A stretch of DNA of 64,000 nucleotides, taken from Shinisaurus crocodilurus (lineage: Eukaryota; Chordata; Lepidosauria; Squamata; Shinisauridae). Shown one piece after another: positions 33,622-44,547 of this stretch (the first letter of the stretch is position 1; every line of letters starts with the position of its first letter). The position numbers were made by a program, and so were the translations under genes. Below the pieces are notes generated by a model. It made no database searches. It worked only from the letters and a program-made list of their open reading frames with translations, and was not told the DNA's origin. The stretch is taken from NCBI GenBank assembly GCA_021292165.1, contig CM037878.1, positions 251,462,968 through 251,526,967 on the forward strand. The letters run 5' to 3'.

Positions 33622-34590
33622 TCGAACACCGATCTTGACATCGAGTGGTCTCTGTCGACATCGAACACCGCTCTCGACATCGAGAGGGCTCTGTCGACAT
33701 CGAGCGGCGCACTCTCTACATCGAGGAGAACCTGTCGACATCGCTCTCGACATCGAGGGGCTCTGTCGACATCGAACATCGCTCTCGACATCGAGGAGAG
33801 CCTGTCGACATCGAACATCGCTCTCGACATCGAGAGGGCTCTGTTGACATCGAACGTTGCTCCTGACATCGAGGAAAGCCTGTTGACTTTGCTCTTGACA
33901 TCGAGAGGCTCTGTCGACATCGAATATTGCTCTTGACATCGAGCACAGCCTGTCGACATCGCTCTTGACATCGCTCTTGACATCGAGGAGAGCCTGTCGA
34001 CATCAAACATCGCTCTCGACATCGAGCAGGCTCTGTCGACATCAAACATCTCGCTCTCGACATGGAGCAGGCTCTCTCGACATCGAACACCACTCTCAAC
34101 ATTGAGAGGGCTCTGTCAACATCGAGCGGCGCTCTCGACATCGAGGAGAACCTGTCGACATAGCTCTCGACATCGAGAGGGCTCTGTCGACATCGAACAA
34201 GGCTCTCAACATCGAGGAGAATCTGTCGACATCGCTCTTGACATCGAGCGGACTCTGTCGACATCGAACATTGCTCTCGACATCGAGGAGAGCCAGTCGA
34301 CATCGAACATCGCTCTTGACATCGAGAGGCTCTGTCGACATCGAACATTGCTCTTGACATCGAGCACAGCCTGTCGACATCGAACATCGCTTTGACATCG
34401 AGAGGCTCTGTCGACATCGAACATTGCTCTTGACATCGAGCACAGCCTGTCGACATTGCTCTTGACATCGAGAGGCTCTGTCGACATCGAACATTGTTCT
34501 TGACATCGAGGAGAGCCTGTCAACAGTGCTCTTGACATCGAGAGGCTCTGTCGACATCGAACATTGCTCTCGACATTGATGAGAACCTGC
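33622..34590 (+). repeat. 39-bp minisatellite inside the DIRS gag region
   Basis: About two dozen imperfect units of ctctgtcgacatcgaacatc, then gctctcgacatcgaggaga. In one plus-strand frame (from 33645) the unit reads VDIEHRSRHREGS or VDIEHRSRHRGEP, so 39 bp equals 13 residues, charged and Ser/Arg-rich. Some units are 36-38 bp and break the frame. The array is open on the opposite strand as well, which produces long spurious frames rich in MSRAMSTG and DVDR words. Confidence 0.9.
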
Positions 34591-34592
34591 CT

Positions 34593-35183
34593 TATTCTGA
34601 CTCAGTTTCTGCAGTGTACAAATTACTAGGCTCTTCTCCTGATTTGCAGGTGGAATATAAACTGTCCACTTTACCAACTGAAGACCTAGATACATTTGCA
34701 GACCATGTGATGAAGATGATGGCAGCCTTAGGCATAGAAACTAATGTCGAGACACCTGAGATAGAAGACCCAGTGTACAGCAACATCTATTCTACTAACG
34801 GTAGCAACTACCAGGCAATTATGGTGAGGTATCAGTTATCCCTAACTGGAAAGTTAGGGAACATCTGTGATTACCTCCCAGAGGAAAAGAGAGACTTGGC
34901 AAGGGTACTACAAGCGGAGGTCATCAGTATGGGAACCCTGCAGATGAATAACGCCAGACACCAAACTGATTGCCATGTCAGGTCTCTGATTAGTACCATC
35001 TCACTTGGACGTCATTTATGGCTAACATCAAATGTTAAAGCTCACATAGAAGACCTGTTTGATGAGGAAGGTCTATTCCATGAGAATATGGATGATTCTT
35101 TGGACGCAGTCCAAAAGGCTAGGGTCAATGCCCAGAAGATGAGTTTCAGTACACTGCCAAGGCATAGGCAGTACAAGCCGTGA
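34593..35183 (+). pseudogene. DIRS gag-like C-terminal remnant
   Basis: An open stretch of about 190 codons directly after the minisatellite: YKLLGSSPDLQVEYKLSTLP, then DTFADHVMKMMAALGIE, NYQAIMVRYQLSLTGKLGNI, DYLPEEKRDLARVLQAE and FDEEGLFHENMDDSLDAVQK. The ending with FDEE...DxSLxxxQKAR resembles the end of DIRS gag-like ORF1. It is bounded by TGA at 35181. The start shown is the first codon in frame after the repeat, not a true initiator. Confidence 0.6.
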
Positions 35184-35383
35184 CAGTGGAATAGGTTCAC
35201 ATCTTCCACAGCTCCTTTTCAACCTCTTTTTAAATGGGAGGACAAGATGCATGTTCACATGATAGTCAGTCTGCAGGACTAAGGAATGCTTCCCGCAGTT
35301 TCATTACCAAGGCCCTAAGAAAGCCAAGTCTTCCGTGAAACAGAGTTTCTTGACTCCTCTCGAATTTTAGAGGACTTGGCGAC

Positions 35384-36480
35384 TACATTGGCCTTGACAA
35401 ATACACAGGACACGACGACTGGCTGGTCGTCTATTCATCCAGACTACGTCTTCAGTCTGCACTTCAGACAACCTTGTCCATGCTCGATGATCTCGGCTTA
35501 TGTCTAAACATCAAAAAGTCAGTCCTCGATCCTGCAAAGGAACTGAATTTCATAGGAACAGTTCTCAATCCAAAGGATGGCTGGGCATTTCTACCTCAAG
35601 ACAGAGTAGACAAAATACTTACCATCTCGGAATGCCTGTACCGAGCTCCTTTGTCCTCAGTAAGGTTGATCCAACGTCTTCTCAGCCATATGGCATCAAC
35701 TGTGCAAGTAATGCATTATGCCCACCTTCACATGAGAACTCTTCAAAACTGGCTTATCCGCTCCTTTGACCTGCAAAGACAGGCACCTTCCACTCACCTC
35801 ACCATTCCACGGAACACCGAAACATCTTTGTTGTGGCGGATGAGCAAGAGCGTTCTCATCAAAGGAGTGCCTTTTCATCCACTAACTCCGAGGGTTCTGA
35901 CAACAGACGCCTCCCTCCTGAAATGCGGAGCGCATTGTGCAGGCCACGTAGCTTAAGACACGTGGAACTCTGTTGAGTGCAAGATGCACATCAGTATGTT
36001 GGAGTTGATGGCAGAGTGGAATGCCATGAAGGCACTAGAGTCTCTTCTTCACAGCCAACACATCCAGGTTGTCTCAGAAAACATGACCATTGTAGCCTAC
36101 CTCAACAAAGAGGGTGGAACGAGGTCGATGCAACTCACAAGGCTGACCCTCAGAATTTTCAACTGGACAATTCCAAGACCCATGTCTCTCATGGTGCTTC
36201 GCATCGCAGGAAAAAACAACACACTAGCAGATACTCTAAGCAGAGTCTCCATGCAGTCACACGAGTGGCAACTGGATGCAGAGATTCGCAGTTGAATTTT
36301 CTCAATCTGGGGTCAACCGAAAGTAGATCTTTTTGTCACTTCCAAAAACATGGCCTACCATCTTTTTTGCAGCAGGGCAACATCGGATCCCAATCTCATC
36401 ACAGATGCCTTCATGATGAAATGGGCGGGTCATCTGTATTACATGTTTCCACCTCTTCCTCTGTTGATGTGAGTCATCTC
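35384..36480 (+). pseudogene. DIRS reverse transcriptase / RNase H remnant
   Basis: Only the end of the RT palm survives: HDDWLVVYSSRLRL (Y-x-DD region, 35411 on), then LGLCLNIKKSVLDPAKELNF, IGTVLNPKDGWAFLP, LIQRLLSHMASTVQVMHYAH, LHMRTLQNWLI and VLTTDASLLKCGAHC. A stop at 35954 is followed by the RNase H part, MHISMLELMAEWNAMKALES then VAYLNKEGGTRS and AGKNNTLADTLSR, and, shifted, WGQPKVDLFVTSKN. These are DIRS-clade motifs in the right order. The N-terminal half of RT is deleted, and the DN of the RNase H core is EN. Confidence 0.8.
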
Positions 36481-36660
36481 AAAAATCTGGAGGGACAGAG
36501 CAGACTGCATTCTTGTAACACTGTGGTGGCCACGGCAACCATGGTTCCCCCAGCTCCTGCACCTTTCCGAAGGAGAATACCAGTTGCTCCCGATAGTGCC
36601 AACACTGCTAACTCAAGCTCAAAGCAACATCCAGCACCCAGATTTGGATAGCCTAGCATT

Positions 36661-37590
36661 AATGGCATGGCAGATTCGATTATTCTAGCCCAAGACTTAC
36701 CGTCACCATTACAAACTGTCCTGCAAGCTGCCTACAAGCCGTACACGAGAGCATCTTATGCTAGGAAATGTAAACAAAATCTTAAATCCTGCACAGTACA
36801 AACTGTACTAGAATATTTGCATGCTCTGATGGTGTGAGGTTTAAAATCATCCTCCATAAGGGTATACTTGGCAGCAATTTCAGCCATTAAGCCTTATGTT
36901 ACCTCGGGGTCAATCTTCACACATCCGTTGGCGAAACCTTAATTTTGAAAGGCTTGAAGAACATCATTCCTCCAATCAGGAATTTGGTGCCAGGCTGGAA
37001 TCTGCCTCTGATGCGGCGTGCACTGACTCAGAAGACTTTTGAACCACTAGCAACTATTGATCACAGGTTTCTCACATGAAAGACGAGAAGATCTGGCGAG
37101 CTCTGTGCACTCACAGTAGACTCACCTTATATGGTGTTTCATAAGGACATAATAGTCATCCGTCCAGATCTCAATTTACTACCAAAAGTGGTTTCAGACT
37201 TTTCATACAGGGCAGGACATAGTGTTGCCAGCGTTTTTTCCAAAACCCGTCTTCTGACATAGAGCAGAAAATGCATACACTGAATGTCCGACATGCCCTA
37301 GCATTTTATAAAGAGCGAACAGCTTCTTTTCGACAAACAAATCAACCATTTGTATGTTATGGTGGCGAATCCCCAGGTCTTTCTGTTTCAAGGCAGAAAT
37401 TTGCCAAATAGATAGAAGTTATTACATTGGTATACCAGCTTTCATGCAAGCAGTTGCCAGGCCCAGTAAGGGCACATTCTACCCGAACACAGTCAACATC
37501 CGTGGTGTTTGGGAAAGGCCAAAGCTCTATAGAGCAGCAACCAGGGCCGCTCCATCGACATTCATCAAGCATTGCAGACTTGATATTTGA
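36661..37590 (+). pseudogene. DIRS tyrosine recombinase remnant
   Basis: Translated with frameshifts: PLQTVLQAAYKPYTRASYAR, VLEYLHALMV, GLKSSSIRVYLAAISAIKPY, GLKNIIPPIRNLVPGWNLPL, KTFEPLATIDHRFLT, RRSGELCALTV, LLPKVVSDF and finally AATRAAPSTFIKHCRLDI. This is the DIRS recombinase layout. The first catalytic Arg (RRSGEL) is present. The position where the nucleophilic Tyr is expected (HYRLD) reads HCRLD, so catalysis would be lost. Confidence 0.75.
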
Positions 37591-37690
37591 GCTCGGGCTG
37601 TGAACACCTTTGGAAGGGTGGTTCTATCATCGGTATTGCAGTGACCAATGCCGCCATCCCACCACCGGGTGGATCAGCTTGTTACTCTGC

Positions 37691-37782
37691 CCATATGTGT
37701 GATGCACAGAGACCACGAAGAAGAAGGACAGGTTGCTTACCTGTAACTGTAGTTCTTCGAGTGGTCATCTGTGCAGTCACAC
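37691..37782 (+). repeat. DIRS internal complementary region
   Basis: 37691-37725 (ccatatgtgtgatgcacaga, gaccacgaagaagaa) is the complement of the left outer end 32535-32569. 37724-37782 (aaggacaggttgcttacctg, taactgtagttcttcgagtg, gtcatctgtgcagtcacac) is the complement of the right outer end 38106-38164. The two join head to head at 37724-37725, as required for the template that circularises DIRS cDNA. Confidence 0.88.
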
Positions 37783-37960
37783 AACCCACCCATCCATCCC
37801 CGCTTGGCGTCATTATCGATTTCAATGGACCTGCCAGTGGACACTGGGTGTGTATTGCTCCAATTCATGTCATTTCTAAATGATAATGGTTGTGGTTTTT
37901 TTTTGGTATTACTATAAAAGGGAATGTCAATACCAACAGTGAGTATCTCTCGGTTCATGG

Positions 37961-38164
37961 GGCCGCAATAGGCGGTCTCAGAGGAACTGAGGGAATGGGC
38001 GGGAGCCGCGCTAAGGAGCACGCGCGAGGGGGAGGGGCTCCCGCCCAGTCTACCTCAGCTTTAGAATTTTCCGGAACGGTCTCAGCGCAGGCGCAGAGCC
38101 CATATGTGTGACTGCACAGATGACCACTCGAAGAACTACAGTTACAGGTAAGCAACCTGTCCTT
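37961..38164 (-). repeat. DIRS right inverted terminal repeat
   Basis: Complement of the left repeat from ggccgcaatagg to gcgcagagcccatatgtgtg. Its outer end is longer and different (actgcacagatgaccactcg, aagaactacagttacaggta, agcaacctgtcctt). It is matched by the internal complementary region. Confidence 0.85.
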
Positions 38165-38165
38165 C

Positions 38166-38620
38166 CTCTGCCATCATTATCCATTCAGGCATTCAGGCTC
38201 ATCACCACCTTTTCTGGAAGGAATCCCATTTTCATCCTTTTATGAGGATTAGGTGAGAACCCGAGCCTCACAAATGTCGATGCCTTGTGGCTCCATTTGT
38301 GAGAGGTAGGGTCGCCTTTGGGGTCTACCCATCTCACCCTCCTCGGATGTCCCGTGGCGCCAGGGGACGGTGATCCTGGGTAGATCCCCCAGCACCCCGT
38401 GTGCAGAATTCAAGGGTGGTGGGTCACCGCGCCGCCCTCGAGTTTGGGATGCTTTCGCCCAGACATGCTCCACTGGCCTTTTGGCCGGCCTTAGTTAATC
38501 CCGCACTTCTCCCTTCGCAGACCTTCGATTCAATAAATGTGGCCCTGATTTTATACCATAACTGTTGTCTCGTCTCTTCATTTCCCCCTTTACCCGCGCA
38601 AATGAGGATTATGTGACTAG
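38166..38620 (+). mobile_element. LTR-like retroelement fragment (family of 1738-2174)
   Basis: CpG-rich sequence directly after the DIRS right end. The stretch gctttcgcccagac, ttggccggccttagttaatc, ccgcacttctcccttcgcag, caataaatgtggccctgatt, ttataccataactgttgtct and cgtctc parallels the minus strand of 1738-1900. AATAAA lies at 38532-38537. Probably a solo LTR or the end of an LTR retrotransposon. The class (gypsy-like or retroviral) cannot be decided from this. Confidence 0.45.
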
Positions 38621-39396
38621 GGCCTGCTATAGGTGAACATGTACTTATCCAATCCCATTCATTTCTTTTCAGTGGTGCTTGTACAAAAGAAGTTTGTACA
38701 AGCAACACATCAACTATGTTGACTTAAGTTTTCCACTTAACCCAAATATGGACCTGTTAAAGCAAGAAAAAAAAGAAGAAAAAGTCATTGTAATTAAAAA
38801 GCAATTTCTGTTTTCATATGGGTAAAATTACTTTCAATCTGATTAGTTTGAATGGCTTGTCCATTACAATTTTATTACAAGCTGAGCATACCAGTTATGT
38901 TGCTCCTTATTATTTAAGAATGGTTGACTAAGACAAATATATACATATTATAACAAAAAAGAAGTGCTACAATGAAAACTTAGGAGGGGGTTATACCAAT
39001 AAATGTGGCAGTTAAAGATAAGGATAAGGAGTTCTAAGGAGTTGCAAGCTAAGTAAAGATCAACATGAGATAACCTAGACATCAAAAGAAGCTTAGAATT
39101 AGTTCATATATTAGTTTTTTTCATCTAATAATTGCAGCTATCATTGATTACTTCAGCACGTGAAGGTGACATCATAGACAAGCTGTTCTTGATCCTTCTC
39201 TCATCACCTCAGGCATACACTTAGCAATGGTACACAAGCGCAGGTGATATATGCTTATTGCCTCTTTGCTGTCACTATGACTCTGGGAACCCAGCTTCCA
39301 TTTCTTTCTGAACATGTGAGTTAGATGTGATTTAATATGGGGGTCTTCAACTTTACCATTAGGGATAAGAGGCTCCTCTCTGTTCCTTTCCTTTAC
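38621..39396. other. Intronic DNA without recognised repeat
   Basis: AT-rich unique-looking sequence. No gene or element seen. Confidence 0.4.
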
Positions 39397-39778
39397 ATAG
39401 TAACATAGGAATCTGCCTTATACTGAGTCAGGCCGTTGTTCAATTTAGCCCAGTATTGTTGACACTCGGGATCAAACCACATGTCATCCTAATCAGATAG
39501 TGTGTAGCTGTCTTGTGTTTTGTTTTATCTTAGTGTAAATTTGTGCATTCCTGATTTGCATCAGGACCAGCATGATCCGGGAGGGGAGGATTAAACTTCC
39601 CCGGCTCAGGTACACATTACCCAATTAGCGTAACATGTAGTTTGGCTCTGAGTAGCATTGACTCCAGGGTTTCAGGCAAGAGTTATTCCTGCCCTACCTG
39701 GAGATGCCAAGGATTGTGCCTGGGGCATTTTGCATGCAAAGCATGTGCTCTGCTACTGAGCTGTCCTTGAAATCCAGT
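39397..39778 (-). mobile_element. tRNA-derived SINE, interrupted
   Basis: On the minus strand the head is gacagctcagtagcagagca, then catgctttgcatgcaaaatg, ccccaggcacaatcc and ttggcatctccaggtagggc. This is tRNA-like with box A and a degenerate box B, recalling tRNA-Ala. The 3' part (39397-39475) reads caatactgggctaaattg, then gactcagtataaggcagatt and cctatgtta, a common reptile SINE tail. Between them lie about 170 bp of foreign sequence (39476-39650). No flanking duplication was confirmed. Confidence 0.5.
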
Positions 39779-40029
39779 TTAACTAGGAGGATTTCTAAAA
39801 TAAAATTTGAAATTGGTGAATGTACATTTTGCCACACCTTTAGTTTCTTTCAGTTCATTTGCATCTTTTCCTCCCTGTATATTACCGCTCTGTATTGATA
39901 AAACACTACAAAAAGCAATATTAATATGATTGTATGTATGACTGATTGCTTTATAATTCTTTTGTGGTGGTGCTTTACAAATGTCCACATGCATGACAGC
40001 ATGTTGTTAAAACACCACACAAAATAATG

Positions 40030-40110
40030 TATTTATTTATTTACAAGATTTATATACCACTCTATATCCAATAAAATATCTGAGCAGTGAACAATAGAAA
40101 GGGGAGAAAT
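40030..40110 (-). mobile_element. LINE 3' tail-like fragment
   Basis: Complement reads tggatatagagtggtatata, then aatcttgtaaataaataaat, a generic LINE 3' end. Similar minus-strand tails occur at 51734-51830, 52530-52640 and 62360-62460. Confidence 0.4.
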
Positions 40111-41825
40111 CATCATCATTATCGAAATACATATATATATACATCCACTTTAAGTTTGCAGGGTTTTTTTTAATCAAAGCACTCAAGTTCCTATGTGTAT
40201 CAGTAAAAAACCTCACAAAATAATTACTGAAGCAATCACAATGAGATGGCATTTATGTATCAATGCATACTTGCACATTGGGGGTATAAAGTGGGAAGAA
40301 GTCATGAATGAACTGAAGAATCTGGAAGCTGGCAAAGTACACGCACAATACTTTGTGCAAAGTTTGGAAACCAAAAAGTAGAAAATCAGAGATTTCCTAA
40401 TGCATAGATTTCACTTTGAAAAAAAGCGGACATAATTCAGAACATCAAAATCCAGAGAAAAATTCAGATGAGTATAATTTTGGTAGAATCCCTGTTTGCT
40501 GTATTTTCATAGCTATGTCTGGCTTGAGAAGTATACTAAAATGCTTTCAGGTATCTGTAGAAAAATGGTCTAGAGTTCAGCAATCACATAAGACTGCTGC
40601 GATAGTGGCGCATTTAAACAGTATGGTCTCCCAAGTACATCAGGCCAATTGATCAAATAGTCTCCATTGTGTACCAGGAGGCAACATGATTGAAAGTGCT
40701 GCTAGGGTATGAAGTCTCATAAAAAGTCCTATCAATAATGAATGAATGTCTCCACATAATAAGAAGCTGTAATATACAAGGATGTAAGTCAATTTCAACA
40801 TTAAGAACACTAGGGTAATTAACTGTCTTAAAGGTCTTTAACAGCTCTTTTAGGGTTTACAAAATTATTTGTGGAGGGTCTGAATAGGAAAAAAACGCAA
40901 GTACAAACCCTCTATCAATGCTTTGATGTATATGCTAGTTCAGGTGTTTTGCTATCTGTGCAAATGGCCTGAAATCTCATTCTGGTATAATTTTACAGGC
41001 AATTTGGTCTTCAATACAAATTAATGCAGCGATAATAGCTCATTGCTTCCCTTTATGCAGAACATATAGTGGTGGTGCTTTGTTTGTCATGCAATTCATT
41101 CCTTGATATTCATCTCCTTTTGTCAACATGGCAATCTAAAGATGCGGGGCTTGGTAAATATCTAACAAATGCACTTAAAGGCTTATGTTGTATGTTATCG
41201 TATGCCAATCACATTATTTCATGGTGTACCCTTATGGTGATATAATAAAATAACTACCGTAAATGAAATTTTGTTTTGATGTATTAAAAAGCTAACATGG
41301 GATGTCTATTTAGATTTATATTCATGTATAATTGCTCTCTGAAAATAAATAATGCACAAATGTGTTAATATTAAGCGATACGGGCAAACTGTAATTAAAC
41401 TAAAAAACATGAAATTACTCAAGAAAGGGAAAACACTTTTTAGCAGGTACTTAATAGTTGTTTTAGAATAGGTATATTTCCTTGTTCCTCTTGAAACCCT
41501 GAATGGAGAATGGGATTAAACTTTTCAAGGGCCAGCCAGCCAGCCAGTCAGCCGACCTCACTCTGTTTCACTGTGAGTAGGTCAGTTCTACAGTCCTACC
41601 ACACCAACAGCTGCTACATTATGGCTAATGCCAGTTGACATACTCACAATCCTTTAATGCTCAACCAGCATCAAAGTCAGAAGCACAAAAATAGCTGCAG
41701 AAATGAAAAGCTATGCAGCAACCAACAGACATGTCCACAGCCTGCCTGATAACTCATGATAGCAAGGAGGCTGTTCATACATCATTAGTACATCATCTTG
41801 TTTGGCTCTTAGACATTCTGTGTAA
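40111..41825. other. AT-rich, repeat-poor intronic DNA
   Basis: No transposon family recognised. The segment about 41160-41420 is low in CpG and unusually free of repeat wording (tatgttatcgtatgccaatc, attaagcgatacgggcaaac), a candidate for conserved noncoding sequence. Confidence 0.3.
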
Positions 41826-41829
41826 CTAA

Positions 41830-42078
41830 AGTTGCAATCCTATATACCCACGTATCTGGAAGTAAGTCCCATTGAAGTCACTTCTCAATAGACTTGTATA
41901 GGATTGTGCTGTAAATGCACTTTGAAGGCCAGAATCCAGTACTTAGTTAAGGACGCTTAAGCCTACTCAGATTAATAGATCTAAGGTTACAATCTTGTAC
42001 CTATTTACCTGAGAGTAAGCCCTATTCAACTCAGTGGGACTTGCTTCTGAGTAGATATGTACAGGAGTGCACTTAACT
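41830..42078. mobile_element. Two adjacent MITEs of the (gcaatcctatatac...gtaagtcccatt) family
   Basis: The first copy, 41830-41916, runs from gttgcaatcctatatacc through gtaagtcccattgaa to tgtataggattgtgctg, with inverted ends (caatcctata and tataggattg). The second, 41985-42078, has gttacaatcttgtaccta, gagtaagccctattcaactc and agtgggacttgcttctgagt. The family recurs at 43673-43805, 53262-53500 and 56482-56550. Confidence 0.5.
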
Positions 42079-44547
42079 CAGTGTTGGACCTTGGCCATCT
42101 AATTAAGAACTGTACAAGTTTCGTATTGTTAAAAAATATATGTATCCAAACACATTGTCTGCATCACAACAGGTAATTTAGGTCTGCACTAATTGCACCT
42201 ATTTTAGATAGAGAAAGTCTATTTTAATTCCTATTTTATGTGTGTATGGGTTCTTGTTAAAACAAATATTTTACTTCTCTGACTTGGTTACATTTCAGGA
42301 GCACATCTTTGTCATTACATTGTAACATGCAAGGAAGAGCAAAAAGAATGTAATACACTCATGAGTGAAATAATTGGGATTAGTGGATTATTGTTATTAG
42401 GACTGTGGTTTAAGTATGTCTCAATCATGGGCTCATTGGTTGAAAGATCCAGTGTGAAATAAGGATGATGACGAATTTGATCTTTGCAAATTCTGATACA
42501 AAGTGACCTGATCCACATTTCCTGTACTAATGTGTAGATCAGGATGCAGTTATCCTCTGAATTTTGCACTTTTGCACATTTTGTCATGCAATGGTCACCT
42601 CAAAGATACCAAAATATTTTTAGAATGTGTATTTTAGGATAAAATACATTTAGAAATGTGTACTTCATGATGAATATGTTTATAAATGTGTACTTTGAGA
42701 GAAAATAAGTTCAAAATATTGTATTTATATACAATTTTTCATGCAGATTTTTAAAATATTGCTCTGTGGACACAGGGCAAAATGAATACATAACAAACCT
42801 GCAAAATTGACACCAACCAGAAGTAGACTGCTCCATCTATCTGCAGTGTGAAATGAATGTTGATTAGGGTCCACATGGTATTGGTAGATTTATGGGAAAC
42901 TGACCAGAAAGGAGTTCCAGTTTATTCTGATGATACTTAATTCTTTATAATCACAACATTTTTATTTTCAGGAGTTCCATTTAAAGGTTAGTATGGCCCT
43001 GCTGTATTTCATCTATCCATTGTAATGTCTTGTAAATTTTGAATCTTTTTGGGTGACAGAGGTATTGAACTTGGATTTTTTGTAGCTGTAAGATGATACC
43101 AAATTGATTGGCATTTGGTTATATTACTGGAGATGGCTGAGCTCCCCTGGCTTGTTTTCAGATTGAAACCAGCACTTATGAGCAAAAGTGAAGAAGACTC
43201 AGAAAAGAACTTTCTTTTTTTGTTTATTTTTCATTCTGCATTTGCTCTTTGTTGCCACCGCATGCACCTCCGAACCCCTTATCCAATGTTGTGATGGCTG
43301 CTGCTACAGCTCCTGTTTTAGCAGTGGAGGAAGAGCTGTCTCTTCCTTCTCCACAAAGTTGCTGTGGTCACGATGGCAGGGAAGGACAAGAATCGGGGTC
43401 TCTTTCTCTTCCCTTTCCCCCCTCTTACTCTGTCTGGCATGATGAAAAATGCAGTTTTCCCAGGGGCACCTTGTATTCACATCTCAGCTAGAGAAGAACA
43501 GTAGGAGGGAGACACATGTAATGTTCTCCCTGTTTTCAAGCTGAATATTATGAGTTGTTGAGCTTGCATTTCAAAGCAAGGAATTATAAAACTCCAACAC
43601 CTCTCTATATTAAGCACATTCAAACAAGCTGAACTTGTTTTAACTCCATCCAAATCATCCTAATGAATCTGAGGCTGGGATCCTATTCCCACTTACCTGG
43701 GAGTTACCCCCCTTGAACTCAGTGGAATTTTGAATTAACTCAATGGAACTTACAAGGTAACTTATAAGTTACTTATAAGTTAGACAAGTATTGGATTGCA
43801 CTATAAGTCTGTAAAGAGATGGTATTACTAAAATATTTGCTAGTGGTAAAACAACCCATGAAGAAAATACATTGCTACTCATTAGGAGCTATTAAAAGAG
43901 CTAGGAAAATTAGATATTTTTGAACATCCAGAGAGGGTTGTTTTTCAGACACTACACATTGCTACTGTTTTGTACCATGCACTGTGTGGTAGTCCCAATA
44001 CTCATTGCCAAAAATTAGTATGAGTAAGTCAACATCACAATTGTTTTGCATAGTTTCACCAGAGAAGAAAGTATAGAGTAAGGTGAGGGACTGCTTGGTG
44101 CAAATTTTTGAAGGTAATATTAAATAAAATATGTTATGCTTTATTTAGGAATATGGAAAACTTATCAGAGGAATTTCATTCCTTCTTACCTTTGGCAGCT
44201 GAGAAATGTAATGGAAAATATTGATATTTTGGTGGAAATCATCAGTATTCTGTTGTATTTTTGTTATCCACTAGTCTACCAAAGACCAGATCAATGGTGC
44301 TTCTGTGAGCACTTGTGCACTACAGGGAATCAGAAAAATATCCGCAAATCCTTCTTGTTCCAAGAGGATATCTTCTATCAGTATTGTCCACCCTCAGTCC
44401 CTCTGTTCAAAATTTAACGAGAATGGTTCAGTATTCACAATATGCCACAAGCAAAGAGCAAATAAAGGTGCCCTCAAAGCACCTTCTGATCATCTCTTGC
44501 TATTATACTTGATTTAAAAATGACTGTTCTTATATTTATGTTTTCAG
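42079..44547. other. Intronic DNA just upstream of the EPHA3 exon
   Basis: 42590-42790 is the aaaatgtgtactt short-period repeat texture. 43673-43805 holds a gtaagtc-type MITE (gctgggatcctattcccact, tacctgggagttaccccc). The last kilobase before the acceptor has no recognised repeat. Confidence 0.4.

Larger units (their letters stand above)
32535..38164 (+). mobile_element. DIRS-type tyrosine-recombinase retrotransposon, structurally complete but decayed
   Basis: Two inverted terminal repeats (32535-32707 and 37961-38164) enclose gag-like, reverse transcriptase/RNase H and tyrosine recombinase remnants, all in plus orientation. An internal complementary region (37691-37782) joins the complements of both outer ends. 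This combination is unique to DIRS elements, which insert through a circular intermediate using a recombinase instead of an integrase, so no target duplication is expected and none is seen. Many stops, frameshifts and an RT deletion show it is dead. The ITRs are CpG-rich (cctcgcgcgtgctccttagc) unlike the host intron. Confidence 0.88.
1..44547 (+). other. EPHA3: EPHA3 intron 2 (partial; continues upstream of the window)
   Basis: No sequence resembling the short upstream Eph exon (the NEVNLLDS region) was seen in the 44.5 kb before the ephrin-binding exon, so the stretch is read as one very long intron. EPHA3 is a giant gene with long 5' introns in other vertebrates, which agrees. The assignment is inference from the exon and its phase-0 acceptor. 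The content is mainly interspersed repeats, listed individually, separated by AT-rich unique DNA. Confidence 0.75.

Noticed and set aside
33622..34590. CRISPR-like array
   Set aside because: Units are contiguous 36-39-bp tandem copies without unique spacers, in a vertebrate retrotransposon.
33564..34695. Long minus-strand frames (up to 250 codons, rich in MSRAMSTG and DVDR words)
   Set aside because: They are the reverse-strand reading of the 39-bp minisatellite inside the DIRS gag. The repeat has no stop codon on either strand, and the real coding parts around it are on the plus strand.
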